Assembly (NCBI RefSeq): GCF_013778455.1
Contig: NZ_JACEHE010000010.1
Location: forward strand, 186,001-250,000
Direction of reading: 5' to 3'
Origin: Streptomyces himalayensis subsp. himalayensis
Lineage (GTDB): Bacteria; Actinomycetota; Actinomycetes; Streptomycetales; Streptomycetaceae
DNA: 64,000 nucleotides
The position numbers were made by a program, and so were the translations under genes. Numbering within the stretch: position 1 is the first letter of the stretch; each line of letters opens with the position of its first letter. Shown here piece by piece: positions 8,315-16,466 of this stretch. Under the pieces are notes generated by a model that was given only the letters and a program-made list of their open reading frames with translations, did no database searches and was not told where the DNA came from.

Positions 8315-9153
8315 GCGTGTTCCGGACCAGTCGGCCCGCTCGCGCGGGACAGTACGTCGCACTCCTCGCATATCTCGTGTTCCTCGCCTTCCCCTTCCTG
8401 TGGCTGGTCTCGACGGCTTTCAAGCCGCCGCGGGAGCTCGGGAGTCTGCACCCGACCTGGATCCCGAAGGACCCGACACTTGCGAACTTCCGGCAGGCCT
8501 TCGACGAGCAGCCACTGCTCGGCGCCGCACTCAACTCCCTGGTCGCGGCCCTCGGGGCCGCAGTGATCGCGGTGGTCATCGCGACCCCCATGGCGTATGT
8601 CATGGCCCGCCGCCGGGCGCTGCTGTCGAAGGCCGCAACCGGCTGGGTCGTGGTCAGCCAGGCGTTCCCGTTCGTCCTGGTGATCATCCCGCTGTTCCTG
8701 GTCCTGAAGAATCTGCGGCTGATCAACTCCGTGCCCGGACTGATCATGGTGTACGTCGTCTGGACGCTGCCGTTCGCGCTGTGGATGCTCATCGGGTACG
8801 TACGCGCCGTACCGGCCGAGCTCGAGGAGGCCGCCGCCGTCGACGGCGCGGGGAAGCTCCGGACGCTTGTGTCGGTCATCGCTCCGCTGCTCGCGCCCGG
8901 CCTCGTGGCCACCGCGCTGTTCGCCTTCATCAGCGCATGGAACGAGTTCTTCTTCGCGCTCGTCCTGCTCAAGACCCCGGAGAAACAGACCCTGCCGGTC
9001 GTCCTCACCCACTTCATCGGTGCGGAGGGCGTCGCCGACCTCGGCCCGCTCGCCGCGGCCGCTTTCCTCGCGACACTCCCGTCCCTCGTCGTCTTCGCCC
9101 TCATCCAGAAACGGATCACGGGCGGCATGCTCGCCGGGGCGGTGAAGAGCTGA
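8311..9153 (+). CDS. Sugar ABC transporter permease (MalG type)
   Basis: A 280-residue CUT1-family permease, partner of the MalF-type protein upstream. It has six membrane segments, starting with YVALLAYLVFLAFPFLWLVS and the conserved STAFKPPREL. The EAA loop is EEAAAVDGAGKLRT, and it ends QKRITGGMLAGAVKS, the common C-terminus of MalG proteins (QRxxxxGxxxGAVKG). It overlaps both neighbours by a few bases (GTGA before, ATGA after). The sugar cannot be told from the permeases. Confidence 0.94.
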   Translation: MSVFRTSRPARAGQYVALLAYLVFLAFPFLWLVSTAFKPPRELGSLHPTWIPKDPTLANFRQAFDEQPLLGAALNSLVAALGAAVIAVVIATPMAYVMARRRALLSKAATGWVVVSQAFPFVLVIIPLFLVLKNLRLINSVPGLIMVYVVWTLPFALWMLIGYVRAVPAELEEAAAVDGAGKLRTLVSVIAPLLAPGLVATALFAFISAWNEFFFALVLLKTPEKQTLPVVLTHFIGAEGVADLGPLAAAAFLATLPSLVVFALIQKRITGGMLAGAVKS

Positions 9154-10445
9154 TGCGTACCCGCATGTTTCTGGCCCTCGCGGCGGTCTTCGGACTGCTG
9201 CTCACGGGATGCACGGGCGACAGCGGTGGCTCCGGCTCCGGCTCCGACCGGATCACGCTCCGCTTCCAGTCGCTGGCCTGGCAGGAGGAGTCCGTCGAGG
9301 CCAACAAGGAACTGGTGGAGGAGTGGAACGCCGCCCACCCGGACGTGCGGGTCGAGTACGTCCAGGGCAGCTGGGACAGCGTCCACGACCAGCTGCTCAC
9401 CTCCTTCGAGGGCGGCGAGGCGCCGGACATCATCCATGACGCCTCCGACGACCTCGCCGACTTCGCGTACGGCGGATATCTCGCCGACCTGCGCGAGCTG
9501 CTGCCCGCGCGGCTGAAGGAGGAAATCCCGGACCGTAGCTGGGAGACGGCGACGTTCGGCGACGGCATCTACGGCGTGCCGTTCCTGCAGGAGCCACGCG
9601 TCCTCATCGCCAACGCCGAGTGGCTGAAGGAATCCGGGGTCCGCATACCCACCCCCGAGGAGCCCTGGAGCTGGGAGGAGTTCCGTCAGATCACCAAGGA
9701 GCTGAGCGGCGACGGCAAGTACGGAGTCGCCTGGCCGCTGAAGGAACCCGTGTCGGCGACGCTCAACCTCTCGCTGTCGGCGGGCGGGCGGATCTTCCAC
9801 CGCGGCGATGACGGCAAGGTCGAGGTCCGCTTCGACGCAGCGGACGAGGTGGTGCCGCGCACGGTCCACGACCAGGTCGCCGTCGACCGGAGCGCTCCGG
9901 GCACGACGCTCGGCATGGGCGGATCCGACACGCTGCCGGGCTTCTTCGGCGGCAAGTACGCGATGGTCCCGCTCGGGTTCTCCTACCGTCAGCAGATCGT
10001 GCAGCAGGCGCCCGAGGGCTTCGACTGGCAGGTACTGCCCGCGCCCGCTGGCGCCGACGGCCTCACCCAAGGCGTGAGCCCCCAGACGCTGTCGATCGCC
10101 GAGGACAGCGCGCACAAGAAGGAGGCGGCCGAGTTCATCGACTTCCTGCTCCGCCCGGAGAACATGGTGCGGCTGGCGCTGGGCGACTGGATGCTGCCCA
10201 CGGGGAGGAAGGCGCTGAGCGACCCGGCGCTGCACACCGAGAAGTACGACTGGGCGACCGGCACGGCACTCGCCGAGCACCTCCGCTCGGCACCCGCCCA
10301 GTCGGTCCGTGGCTATCCCGAGTGGAAGGACAAGGTGGCAACCCCCGCGTTCCAGGAGTACTACAGCGGGGCGATCGGGCTGGACGAGCTGCGCAAACGG
10401 CTCGTCGAGGACGGGAATCTGGTGCTGGCGCGCTATCAGCGCTGA
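9153..10445 (+). CDS. Sugar ABC transporter solute-binding lipoprotein
   Basis: A 430-residue extracellular binding protein. A lipobox (LLLTGC) at residues 16-21 marks a lipid-anchored mature protein, followed by a Gly/Ser linker. The body is a family 1 solute-binding fold (SLAWQEESVEANKELVEEWN, then GEAPDIIHDASDDLADFAYG, then GVPFLQEPRVLIANAEWLKE). It is the third gene of a permease-permease-SBP operon, the reverse of the usual SBP-first order. The ATG overlaps the previous stop. There is no regulator beside the operon, so the ligand and inducer are unknown. Confidence 0.93.
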   Translation: MRTRMFLALAAVFGLLLTGCTGDSGGSGSGSDRITLRFQSLAWQEESVEANKELVEEWNAAHPDVRVEYVQGSWDSVHDQLLTSFEGGEAPDIIHDASDDLADFAYGGYLADLRELLPARLKEEIPDRSWETATFGDGIYGVPFLQEPRVLIANAEWLKESGVRIPTPEEPWSWEEFRQITKELSGDGKYGVAWPLKEPVSATLNLSLSAGGRIFHRGDDGKVEVRFDAADEVVPRTVHDQVAVDRSAPGTTLGMGGSDTLPGFFGGKYAMVPLGFSYRQQIVQQAPEGFDWQVLPAPAGADGLTQGVSPQTLSIAEDSAHKKEAAEFIDFLLRPENMVRLALGDWMLPTGRKALSDPALHTEKYDWATGTALAEHLRSAPAQSVRGYPEWKDKVATPAFQEYYSGAIGLDELRKRLVEDGNLVLARYQR

Positions 10446-10562
10446 GCAGGTCGGCGGACCCGGGTATGGAGGCTCGAACGCCAGTCCCTCTGATCGCCCA
10501 GTCGAGGGCGATGGCCGGAAAGCAGAGTGATTGTGCGGTCGTCGCATCTACGCTCGGGTGGC

Positions 10563-11721
10563 ATGAAGTTGGTGGTGGAGGTCAAGCTCCTGCCGGGGCC
10601 CGAGCAGGCCTCGGCGCTGGAGGCCACCTTGCGCGCCTGCAACCGAGCCGCCACCTTACACCTCCCGCGTCGCGTTCGAGCGCGGTGTGAAGGACCGCAA
10701 CGGGCTGCAGAGGATCGTCTATGCCGACGTGAAAGCGGCGTTCGGATTATCGGCGCAGCCAGCGGTGCGGGTGGTCAAGAAGGTCGTGGACGCCTACACC
10801 GCGCTCGCGGCCAGCCTGGGGGCAGGAAACCTCGGGCCGCCGAACTCCCGGCGCTACCGCAAGGCCGTCGGCGAGCCTGTGGTCTTCCGGCCGGAAGCGG
10901 CGCAGCCGTTTGACGATCGCTGCCTGTCGTGGCAGCTGGATGCGCGGACGGTGTCGATCTGGACCCTCGACGGCCGCATGAAGAACCTCCGTTTCGCCTG
11001 TTCGCCCGACCAGCTCAAGACACTGGCCGAGTACCGCAGGGGCGAGTCGGACCTGGTGCACCGGGACGGGAAGTGGTTCCTGATCGCCACGTGCGACGTG
11101 CCTTCTCCCGAGGTGTATGAGCCAGCGGACTGGGTCGGTGTGGACCGCGGCGTCGTGAACCTGGCCACCACCTCCGATGGCACCAATTATCAGGGGCGGC
11201 GCCTGGGCCGTTACCGGCGCTGGCAGGCCCGCAAACGCGCCGAACTGCAGGCCAAGCAGACTCGGTCCGCCAGCCGACGCCTGGCCCGCCGCGCGAATAA
11301 GGAGCAGCGCCATGCCAAGGATGTGAACCACCGGATCAGCAAGGACATTGTGTCCGTCGCGCAACGCACCGGTCGCGGCATTGCCGTCGAGGAACTCGAC
11401 GGGATCCGGGACCGGGTACGGCTTCGCCGCGACCAGCGGGGCACGCTGTCCGCCTGGCCGTTCCACCAGCTCGGGCAGCATCTGAAGTACAAGGCCGAAC
11501 GGGCCGGGGTGCCGTTCCTGGAGGTGGATGCGGCCTATACCTCACAGCGCTGTCCGCGATGCGGGCACACCGAGCGCGCCAACCGGCCCACTCGGAACAC
11601 CTTCTGTTGTCGTCGGTGCGGGCTCGCTGGCCCCGCCGATGTCGTCGCCGGGGTCAACGTGCGCGATCGCGCACGCTCGGCGTGGGTGTTCGTCACCGCA
11701 CCCCTCTCCGCCCCGACCTGA
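10563..11721 (+). pseudogene. tnpB: TnpB (IS200/IS605-type RNA-guided nuclease) with a one-base frameshift
   Basis: The product is a TnpB/IS1341-type protein broken by one extra T in ACCTTACACC at 10656-10657. Removing it restores ...RAAT-YTSRVAFERGVKDRNG..., the usual N-terminal helix of these proteins. The downstream frame (from 10657) is intact. It has the RuvC-I Asp in VGVDRGVVNLAT, RuvC-II Glu in GIAVEELDGI, a zinc finger CPRCG...CCRRCG, and the RuvC-III Asp in GPADVVAGVNV. No TnpA is present. TACGCT eight bases before the ATG could be a -10 for a leaderless transcript. A sequencing error is the main alternative to real decay. Confidence 0.82.
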
Positions 11722-11732
11722 ATCAGTTGGGG
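11711..11732 (+). other. Hairpin across the tnpB stop codon (possible omegaRNA / right-end stem)
   Basis: CCCCGAC (11711-11717) and GTTGGGG (11726-11732) pair with one G-U, closing an 8-base loop that contains the TGA stop. Just upstream, GTGCGCGATCGCGCAC (11659-11674) is a perfect 16-base palindrome. In TnpB elements the guide RNA is encoded over the 3' end of the gene and the right end of the element, so these stems are candidates for its scaffold. Position and pairing are seen; function is inferred. Confidence 0.4.
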
Positions 11733-12146
11733 CATGGGGAGATGCGACCCGTGACCGTCCTGTCGTAGGGGGCAGTCGGGAGCGCGACAAAGTGTGAATG
11801 ACCGAGCGCACAACCTCGGAGTTCACGGCCGAGAAGGTGACGGAAGACAAGGACCGCGGCGCCCAACATTCTCGTGCGCCCCCCGGCCGCGGTCGTCGCC
11901 TGGTACGACAGGTGCGCCGCTTTGGTTGCACGGCGGTGGTGAAGCGATAGCGCACATTCGATAACGGTCGGGTCATTCGGTAACGCTCGGATAACGCAGG
12001 CCCGGCCCTCGACCGCCATGGACTCGGCCTGCTCTTTCGACCCGTTACCCCCGAGAAAGGTTGCACAGGCACCTTCTTGCTCCTTCTCTTACCGGCTTCC
12101 TAACGTGAAACCAACTCCAGTCGAACGCCAGGAAGTTGGCCGATCC
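11722..12146. other. Intergenic region between tnpB and the CDP-alcohol phosphotransferase
   Basis: No convincing gene. The first part may contain the right end of the tnpB element, whose boundary I cannot place. At 11957-11997 three similar decamers (TTCGATAACG, TTCGGTAACG, CTCGGATAACG) lie close together and could be regulator sites or promoter parts for the gene at 12147. A 50-codon ORF from the ATG at 11803 loses coding character in its second half. Confidence 0.5.
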
Positions 12147-13133
12147 ATGCACTCAGAGATTCCGCCACTGCACGAGGTGCGCCGCATCACCCAGAAGAAG
12201 CGGGACGCGTGGTGGACCGTGCTGCTCGTCGACCCGGTCGCCACGCCGCTCGTGCGACAGATCGCGCTGCGCACCAGCATCACCCCGAACCAGATCACCT
12301 GGGGTGCGCTGCTGCTGGGGCTCGGCGCCGCCGGCTGTTTCGCGATGGGCGACTGGCGCTGGCTTATCGCCGGGGCGCTCGTCTACCACCTGAGCTTCGT
12401 CCTCGACTGCATGGACGGCAAGGTCGCCCGGCTCACCGGCCAGGGCTCGGTGTTCGGCGCCTGGCTCGACTACATCTTCGACCGCATCCGCGTGATGGCC
12501 TGCGCCATCGCGCTGATGGCCGGCCAGTACGAGCGCACCGGCGATCTGCGCTACATCTGGCTGGCGGCGGCCGTCGTCTTCCTCGACGCCCTGCGCTACA
12601 TCAACTCGCTGGAGATCTTCAAGACCCGGCACACCATGCGGAAGCAGATCAAGGCGCGCATACGCCAGGCGCGGCGCAGTGAGGACGAGGCGGGCGTCGC
12701 CTTCATGGAGGACCTGCTGCGGCACAACCCGGAGCCCGACGTCGAGCAAGACCTGGCGTCATTGCACGCGCAGGATCGGCGCGCGGAGTCCGTGACTGCA
12801 CCTTCCGGAATCGTCCGGATTCCCGAACAGCCCAAGGCTCAGGTGATCGACCTCCAGCAGGAGTTCCGGCACCGTTTCCCCGCCTATCTGCGGCTGCGCT
12901 CCTTCCTTCTGCGTCACCGTATCCGCACCCACCTGATCAGCGGGATCGAGTTCCAGATGGGTGTTTTCATCATCGGCCCGCTCTGTGACGCGGTGATCCC
13001 GGCGACCATCATTTCCGGCGCACTGCTGCTCGTCTTCGAACTCGCCATCATCTACAAGCTTCTGCTCTCTACTCGCGATTTCAGCCGGACCCTTGCCTCC
13101 TTCGAGGAGTACGAAGCCCCCACGGCGGCATGA
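12147..13133 (+). CDS. CDP-alcohol phosphatidyltransferase family membrane protein
   Basis: A 328-residue integral membrane enzyme that transfers a phospho-alcohol from a CDP-linked donor to a second alcohol, releasing CMP. The full signature D87-x2-D90-G-x2-A-R-x8-G104-x3-D108-x3-D112 is present and binds the metal and CDP. Helices flank it from about residue 48 (PNQITWGALLLGLGAAGC), and two more spans lie near the C-terminus. A charged ~100-residue cytoplasmic insert (residues ~160-260) separates them, longer than in PgsA. The acceptor is unknown; a phosphoinositol-type or polymer substrate is possible. The start is uncertain: ATG 12147 follows AGGAAG, but the frame is open back to 12018. 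Confidence 0.78.
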   Translation: MHSEIPPLHEVRRITQKKRDAWWTVLLVDPVATPLVRQIALRTSITPNQITWGALLLGLGAAGCFAMGDWRWLIAGALVYHLSFVLDCMDGKVARLTGQGSVFGAWLDYIFDRIRVMACAIALMAGQYERTGDLRYIWLAAAVVFLDALRYINSLEIFKTRHTMRKQIKARIRQARRSEDEAGVAFMEDLLRHNPEPDVEQDLASLHAQDRRAESVTAPSGIVRIPEQPKAQVIDLQQEFRHRFPAYLRLRSFLLRHRIRTHLISGIEFQMGVFIIGPLCDAVIPATIISGALLLVFELAIIYKLLLSTRDFSRTLASFEEYEAPTAA

Positions 13134-13471
13134 CCGCGACGGCCCCGCACCCTCGCCGGGGCCCTCACCGCCGTACCGGCGCCCTGAGCGCCCTACCCCG
13201 GCTGTCCGGTCTGCCGTACCCATGCCGATTTGTTATTGCGAAGCCTTGTTGAACGGATCACAGGTGTATGAAGGTCTTGATCTGACCGCGTCAATCCGTC
13301 AGGGTTTCGTGCCAACACCCGGAGATTTTCCGGATCTACGGGCGTTGATGCAGCAATGCCGACGGCGAAGCGGGCGCCGACCGACCTGACGAGGTGTCGG
13401 CGCCGACCGGAGGCCTCGCCCGGCAACCCCCCACATTTCCCCCCACAAACACCACGAGGAGACCCCTCTTC
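13134..13471. other. Intergenic region upstream of the secreted protease
   Basis: It contains a GC-rich hairpin just after the phosphatidyltransferase stop, a patch of visibly lower GC around 13225-13345, and the CGAGGAGACC ribosome site of the protease. The AT-richer patch is the likely promoter, but I cannot assign hexamers with confidence. No gene is seen. Confidence 0.5.
13141..13163 (+). terminator. Hairpin after the CDP-alcohol phosphotransferase gene
   Basis: GGCCCCG and CGGGGCC pair perfectly around a 9-base loop, starting eight bases after the stop codon. There is no T-run, which is usual for Streptomyces terminators. Confidence 0.5.
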
Positions 13472-14680
13472 ATGGCAACTCACAAGCGCACACGCTCGAT
13501 GAAGCTGACCGCCGCCATAGCCACCGCTGCCACCGCAGTGGGCGTGTCCGTCTTCGCCGGCTCCTTCGCGGGCGCCGCCGCCCCGGCCGAGGGCAAGGTC
13601 TACGGAGCGAACGCCGAGGGCGCCGTAGCAGGCAGCTACATCGTCATGCTCGACGAGAAGACGAGCAAAGGAGCGAAGCAGGACCTCGCCCAGGAGTACG
13701 GCGGCACCCTGAAGCGCAACTACTCCTCCGCGGTCAACGGCTTCTCCGCCTCCGGTCTGAGCGAGACCGAGGCCAAGCGTCTGGCCGGCGATCCAGCCGT
13801 CTCGAAGGTCGTCCAGAACAAGAAGTTCCACATCGACGCCACCCAGGAGAACCCGCCGTCCTGGGGCCTGGACCGCATCGACCAGACAGAGACCGCGGGC
13901 GACGGTGCGTACACCTACCCGGACAGCGCCGGCGAGGGGGTCACCGCGTACGTCATCGACACCGGTGTCCGCATAAGCCACCAGGACTTCGGGGGCCGCG
14001 CCTCGTCCGGCTTCGACGCGATCGACAACGACGACAGCGCCGACGATGGCAACGGCCACGGCACGCACGTCGCGGGCACCATCGCCGGCGAGGCCCACGG
14101 TGTCGCCAAGAAGGCGAAGATCGTCGCTGTCCGCGTCCTCGACGACCAGGGCTCCGGCACCACCGAGCAGGTCGTCGCGGGCATCGACTGGGTCACCGCG
14201 AACCACCAGGGCCCGTCCGTCGCGAACATGAGCCTCGGCGGAGGCGTCGACGAGGCGCTCGACGCGGCCGTGCAGAAGGCCATCGCCTCCGGTGTCGCCT
14301 TCGCCGTGGCGGCCGGCAACGAGTCCACCGACGCGAGCGGGGGCTCCCCGGCCCGGGTCCCCGAGGCCATCACCGTCGCCTCCTCCACCGAGGCCGACGA
14401 GCAGTCCTCCTTCTCCAACTACGGTTCCGCGGTGGACATCTACGCACCCGGCTCGGAGATCACCTCCGACTGGAACACCGGCGACGACGCCACCAACACC
14501 ATCTCCGGTACGTCGATGGCGACCCCGCACGTCGCGGGCGCCGCCGCCGTCTACCTCGCCGGCCACCCCGAGGCCACGCCGGACGAGGTCGCCAACGCGC
14601 TGACCGACGGTGCGACCCCGGATGCGATCTCCAACGCGACCGAGGGCACCCCGAACAAGCTGCTCAAGATCGTCGAGTAA
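13472..14680 (+). CDS. Secreted subtilisin-like serine protease (S8), with I9 propeptide
   Basis: A 402-residue extracellular endopeptidase. It has a signal peptide (residues ~1-36, SFAGAAAPA), an inhibitor I9 propeptide (~50-122, GSYIVMLDEKTSKGAKQDLA to KKFHID) that folds and then inhibits the enzyme, and a subtilase domain (~128-400). The catalytic triad is D163 in VIDTGV, H196 in GNGHGTHVAG and S348 in SGTSMATPHVAG; the oxyanion Asn is in AAGNEST. It has the proteinase K-like size, with no C-terminal P-domain. ATG 13472 has GAGGAG nine bases upstream; the frame is open from 13394 but lacks a ribosome site there. Strong double hairpins follow. Confidence 0.95.
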   Translation: MATHKRTRSMKLTAAIATAATAVGVSVFAGSFAGAAAPAEGKVYGANAEGAVAGSYIVMLDEKTSKGAKQDLAQEYGGTLKRNYSSAVNGFSASGLSETEAKRLAGDPAVSKVVQNKKFHIDATQENPPSWGLDRIDQTETAGDGAYTYPDSAGEGVTAYVIDTGVRISHQDFGGRASSGFDAIDNDDSADDGNGHGTHVAGTIAGEAHGVAKKAKIVAVRVLDDQGSGTTEQVVAGIDWVTANHQGPSVANMSLGGGVDEALDAAVQKAIASGVAFAVAAGNESTDASGGSPARVPEAITVASSTEADEQSSFSNYGSAVDIYAPGSEITSDWNTGDDATNTISGTSMATPHVAGAAAVYLAGHPEATPDEVANALTDGATPDAISNATEGTPNKLLKIVE

Positions 14681-14732
14681 GACCGACCGGCAAGTGGGGG
14701 GTGCGACGCCGACCCCCACTTGAAGGTCGGTC
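14681..14732 (+). terminator. Strong bipartite hairpin after the protease gene
   Basis: Outer arms GACCGACC/GGTCGGTC and inner arms CAAGTGGGGG/CCCCCACTTG form one long stem that begins directly after the TAA. There is no U-tract, as is typical of actinobacterial terminators. Confidence 0.75.
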
Positions 14733-14746
14733 CAAGCCTTCGTGCC

Positions 14747-14785
14747 GCGGCCGCCGTGCCCACCCCCACGGGGCACGGCGGCCGC
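14747..14785 (+). terminator. Second perfect hairpin, 15-bp arms
   Basis: GCGGCCGCCGTGCCC (14747-14761) pairs perfectly with GGGCACGGCGGCCGC (14771-14785) over a 9-base loop. It sits only 14 bases before the next start codon, so it insulates that gene from read-through. Confidence 0.7.
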
Positions 14786-14787
14786 AT

Positions 14788-14793
14788 TATCGT
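14788..14793 (+). promoter_or_regulatory. Candidate -10 hexamer (TATCGT) for a leaderless DUF1697 transcript
   Basis: TATCGT fits TAnnnT and ends six bases before the GTG at 14800, the spacing expected when transcription starts at the initiation codon. No Shine-Dalgarno sequence fits between the hairpin and the GTG, which supports leaderless translation. Confidence 0.5.
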
Positions 14794-14799
14794 GTGTGG

Positions 14800-15348
14800 G
14801 TGACAACCAGGTATGCGGCGCTGCTGCGCGGGATCAACGTGGGCGGCAACAAGAAGGTTCCCATGACGGAGTTGCGCACGGTCATGGAGGAACTCGGCCT
14901 CCGCGACGTACGTACGTATCTGCAGAGCGGCAACGCCGTCTTCACCAGCGACTCGGACGACGAGAAGGCGGTCGCCGACGCGCTGGAGAAGGCCATCGCG
15001 GAGCGGTTCGGCTTCACCGTCGACTGCCTGGTGCGTGAAGGAACGTATCTGCGCCGGGTCGCCGAGGCCTGCCCCTTCCCCGCCGCGTCCCTGGAGGCCA
15101 AGCAGCTGCACGTCACCTACTTCTCCGAGGAGGTGGGCCCCGAACGGTTCGCGGACATCGACCCGGCCGCCTACCTTCCGGAGGAGTTCCGCCTCGGCGA
15201 ACGCGCTCTCTACCTCTACGCGCCAGAGGGCCTCGGCCGCTCCAAGCTCGCGGACGCCCTCTCGCGCCCCGGACGGCTGCAGGGCATCGTCGCCACCAGC
15301 CGGAACTGGAACACCGTCACCAAACTCGTGGAGTTGACCGGTGCCTGA
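14800..15348 (+). CDS. DUF1697 family protein
   Basis: A 182-residue soluble protein with the DUF1697 hallmarks: YAALLRGINVGGNKKVPM at the N-terminus, then RTYLQSGNAVFTS, and the C-terminal ATSRNWNTVTKLVEL. The biochemical role of the family is unknown. The GTG start is preceded by a hairpin and a TATCGT box but no ribosome site, so the mRNA is probably leaderless. The next gene starts inside its last codons (eight-base overlap), indicating coupled translation. Confidence 0.92.
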   Translation: MTTRYAALLRGINVGGNKKVPMTELRTVMEELGLRDVRTYLQSGNAVFTSDSDDEKAVADALEKAIAERFGFTVDCLVREGTYLRRVAEACPFPAASLEAKQLHVTYFSEEVGPERFADIDPAAYLPEEFRLGERALYLYAPEGLGRSKLADALSRPGRLQGIVATSRNWNTVTKLVELTGA

Positions 15349-15724
15349 GCGCAACCCCGCCGTCGACGCCGCCATCGAGAGGGAACTGAGCCTCCTCGAC
15401 TCCGAGGTACGCCGCTCGCCCACGCGGCTCGGTGCGCTGCTGCACGCCGAGTTCACCGAGTTCGGCGCCTCCGGCCGGTACTGGGACCGGGCCTCGATCA
15501 TGGAGGCGCTGACCGTGAAGTCGGAGCCCCGCGTACGCCCCTTCACCATCTCCCGTATGAAAGGCGTCCAGCTCGCCCCGGACGTCGTCCACCTCACCTT
15601 CGACACCGACTACAACGGCCGCCGGGCACACCGCAGTTCCCTGTGGCGGTACACCGACGGGAGCTGGCGGCTGTACTTCCACCAGGCGACGCCGTTCGAC
15701 GCGGGCGGCCAGCAGACGGGCTGA
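15341..15724 (+). CDS. NTF2/SnoaL-like (DUF4440-type) small protein
   Basis: A 127-residue protein with a cone-shaped NTF2-like fold pattern: an N-terminal helix (AAIERELSLLDSEVRRSPTR), then a run of beta strands ending in SSLWRYTDGSWRLYFHQATPF, which is typical of DUF4440 proteins. These proteins act as small isomerases, hydrolases or binding modules; no catalytic residues can be assigned here. The GTG overlaps the end of the DUF1697 gene. No signal peptide is seen. Confidence 0.75.
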   Translation: MPERNPAVDAAIERELSLLDSEVRRSPTRLGALLHAEFTEFGASGRYWDRASIMEALTVKSEPRVRPFTISRMKGVQLAPDVVHLTFDTDYNGRRAHRSSLWRYTDGSWRLYFHQATPFDAGGQQTG

Positions 15725-15826
15725 CCCACCTGCGACCGGGGCCTCGCGCACAGGACCTGTGTCCCGGGCCAAATGGCCCAACAGAAGGCGGCACAAGTGG
15801 ACCAGAGTCGGGGGCCACTCGGTCGG

Positions 15827-15832
15827 TAGCGT
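15827..15832 (+). promoter_or_regulatory. Candidate -10 hexamer (TAGCGT) for a leaderless transcript
   Basis: TAGCGT lies seven bases before the ATG at 15840, with no Shine-Dalgarno sequence between, as in many leaderless Streptomyces genes. Confidence 0.4.
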
Positions 15833-15839
15833 CATCGGC

Positions 15840-16457
15840 ATGATGGTTGCCCCCACCACCCGTGTCGACTTCTACTTCGACCCTGCCTGCCCTTTCGCCT
15901 GGATCACCTCCCGCTGGCTGCTGGAGGTCGAGCGTGAGCGCGATCTCGACCTCCGCTTCCACGTCATGAGCCTCTATCTGCACAACATCGGCAACGAACT
16001 CCCGGACTGGTACCAGGACCTGGTCGACCGGTCGATCGGCCCGGTCCGGGTCGCGGCCGCCGCAGCGGAGCGGTACGGCGAGGAGGTGCTGCGAGACCTC
16101 TACACGGCGTTCGGCACGCGTATCCATGTGCAGAAGAAGGAGGACTTCGACGAGGTCATCGCGCAGTCGCTGGCCGAGCTCGGGCTGCCCGCGGGGCTGG
16201 GCAAGGCGGCACACGACCGGGCGTACGACGAGGCTGTGCGCCGCAGCCACGATGCCGGCAAGGACCCGAAGGCCGACGGCTATGTGGGGACTCCCACCAT
16301 TCACGTCGATGGAACGGTGTGGTTCGGGCCAGTGCTCAGGGCGATCCCGCGCGGAGCGGAGGCGGCCCGCATCTTCGACAGCTTCCGCGTCCTCGCCGGC
16401 CACCCGGACCTCTTCGAACTGAAGCGGACACGCACGGGGAGCCTGAGCTTCGACTGA
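15840..16457 (+). CDS. DsbA-family thiol protein related to mycothiol-dependent nitroreductase Rv2466c
   Basis: A 205-residue cytoplasmic thioredoxin-fold protein with an inserted helical domain. It starts VDFYFDPACPFAWITSRW and has the cis-Pro loop GYVGTPTIHVDG, matching the Rv2466c/FrnE branch. The mycobacterial protein has a CPWC motif; here the motif is C17-P-F-A, so only one active-site cysteine remains, favouring a monothiol mechanism (for example with mycothiol). The ATG at 15840 follows a TAGCGT box at leaderless spacing. It ends nine bases before the convergent sirohydrochlorin gene. Substrate unknown. Confidence 0.85.
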   Translation: MMVAPTTRVDFYFDPACPFAWITSRWLLEVERERDLDLRFHVMSLYLHNIGNELPDWYQDLVDRSIGPVRVAAAAAERYGEEVLRDLYTAFGTRIHVQKKEDFDEVIAQSLAELGLPAGLGKAAHDRAYDEAVRRSHDAGKDPKADGYVGTPTIHVDGTVWFGPVLRAIPRGAEAARIFDSFRVLAGHPDLFELKRTRTGSLSFD

Positions 16458-16466
16458 GGCAGCGCG

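Noticed and set aside
8109..10547. Very long minus-strand open frame opposite the sugar ABC operon
   Set aside because: The plus strand has three recognisable transporter genes with overlapping starts. The opposite frame is an artefact of GC-biased codons and has no family features.
11803..11955. 50-codon ORF (MTERTTSEFTAEKV...) after tnpB
   Set aside because: Coding bias fails in the second half, there is no ribosome site, and it may lie inside the transposon end.
13193..14806. Long minus-strand frame opposite the subtilisin gene
   Set aside because: Gly/Val/Arg-rich shadow of a clear protease with signal, propeptide and triad on the plus strand.
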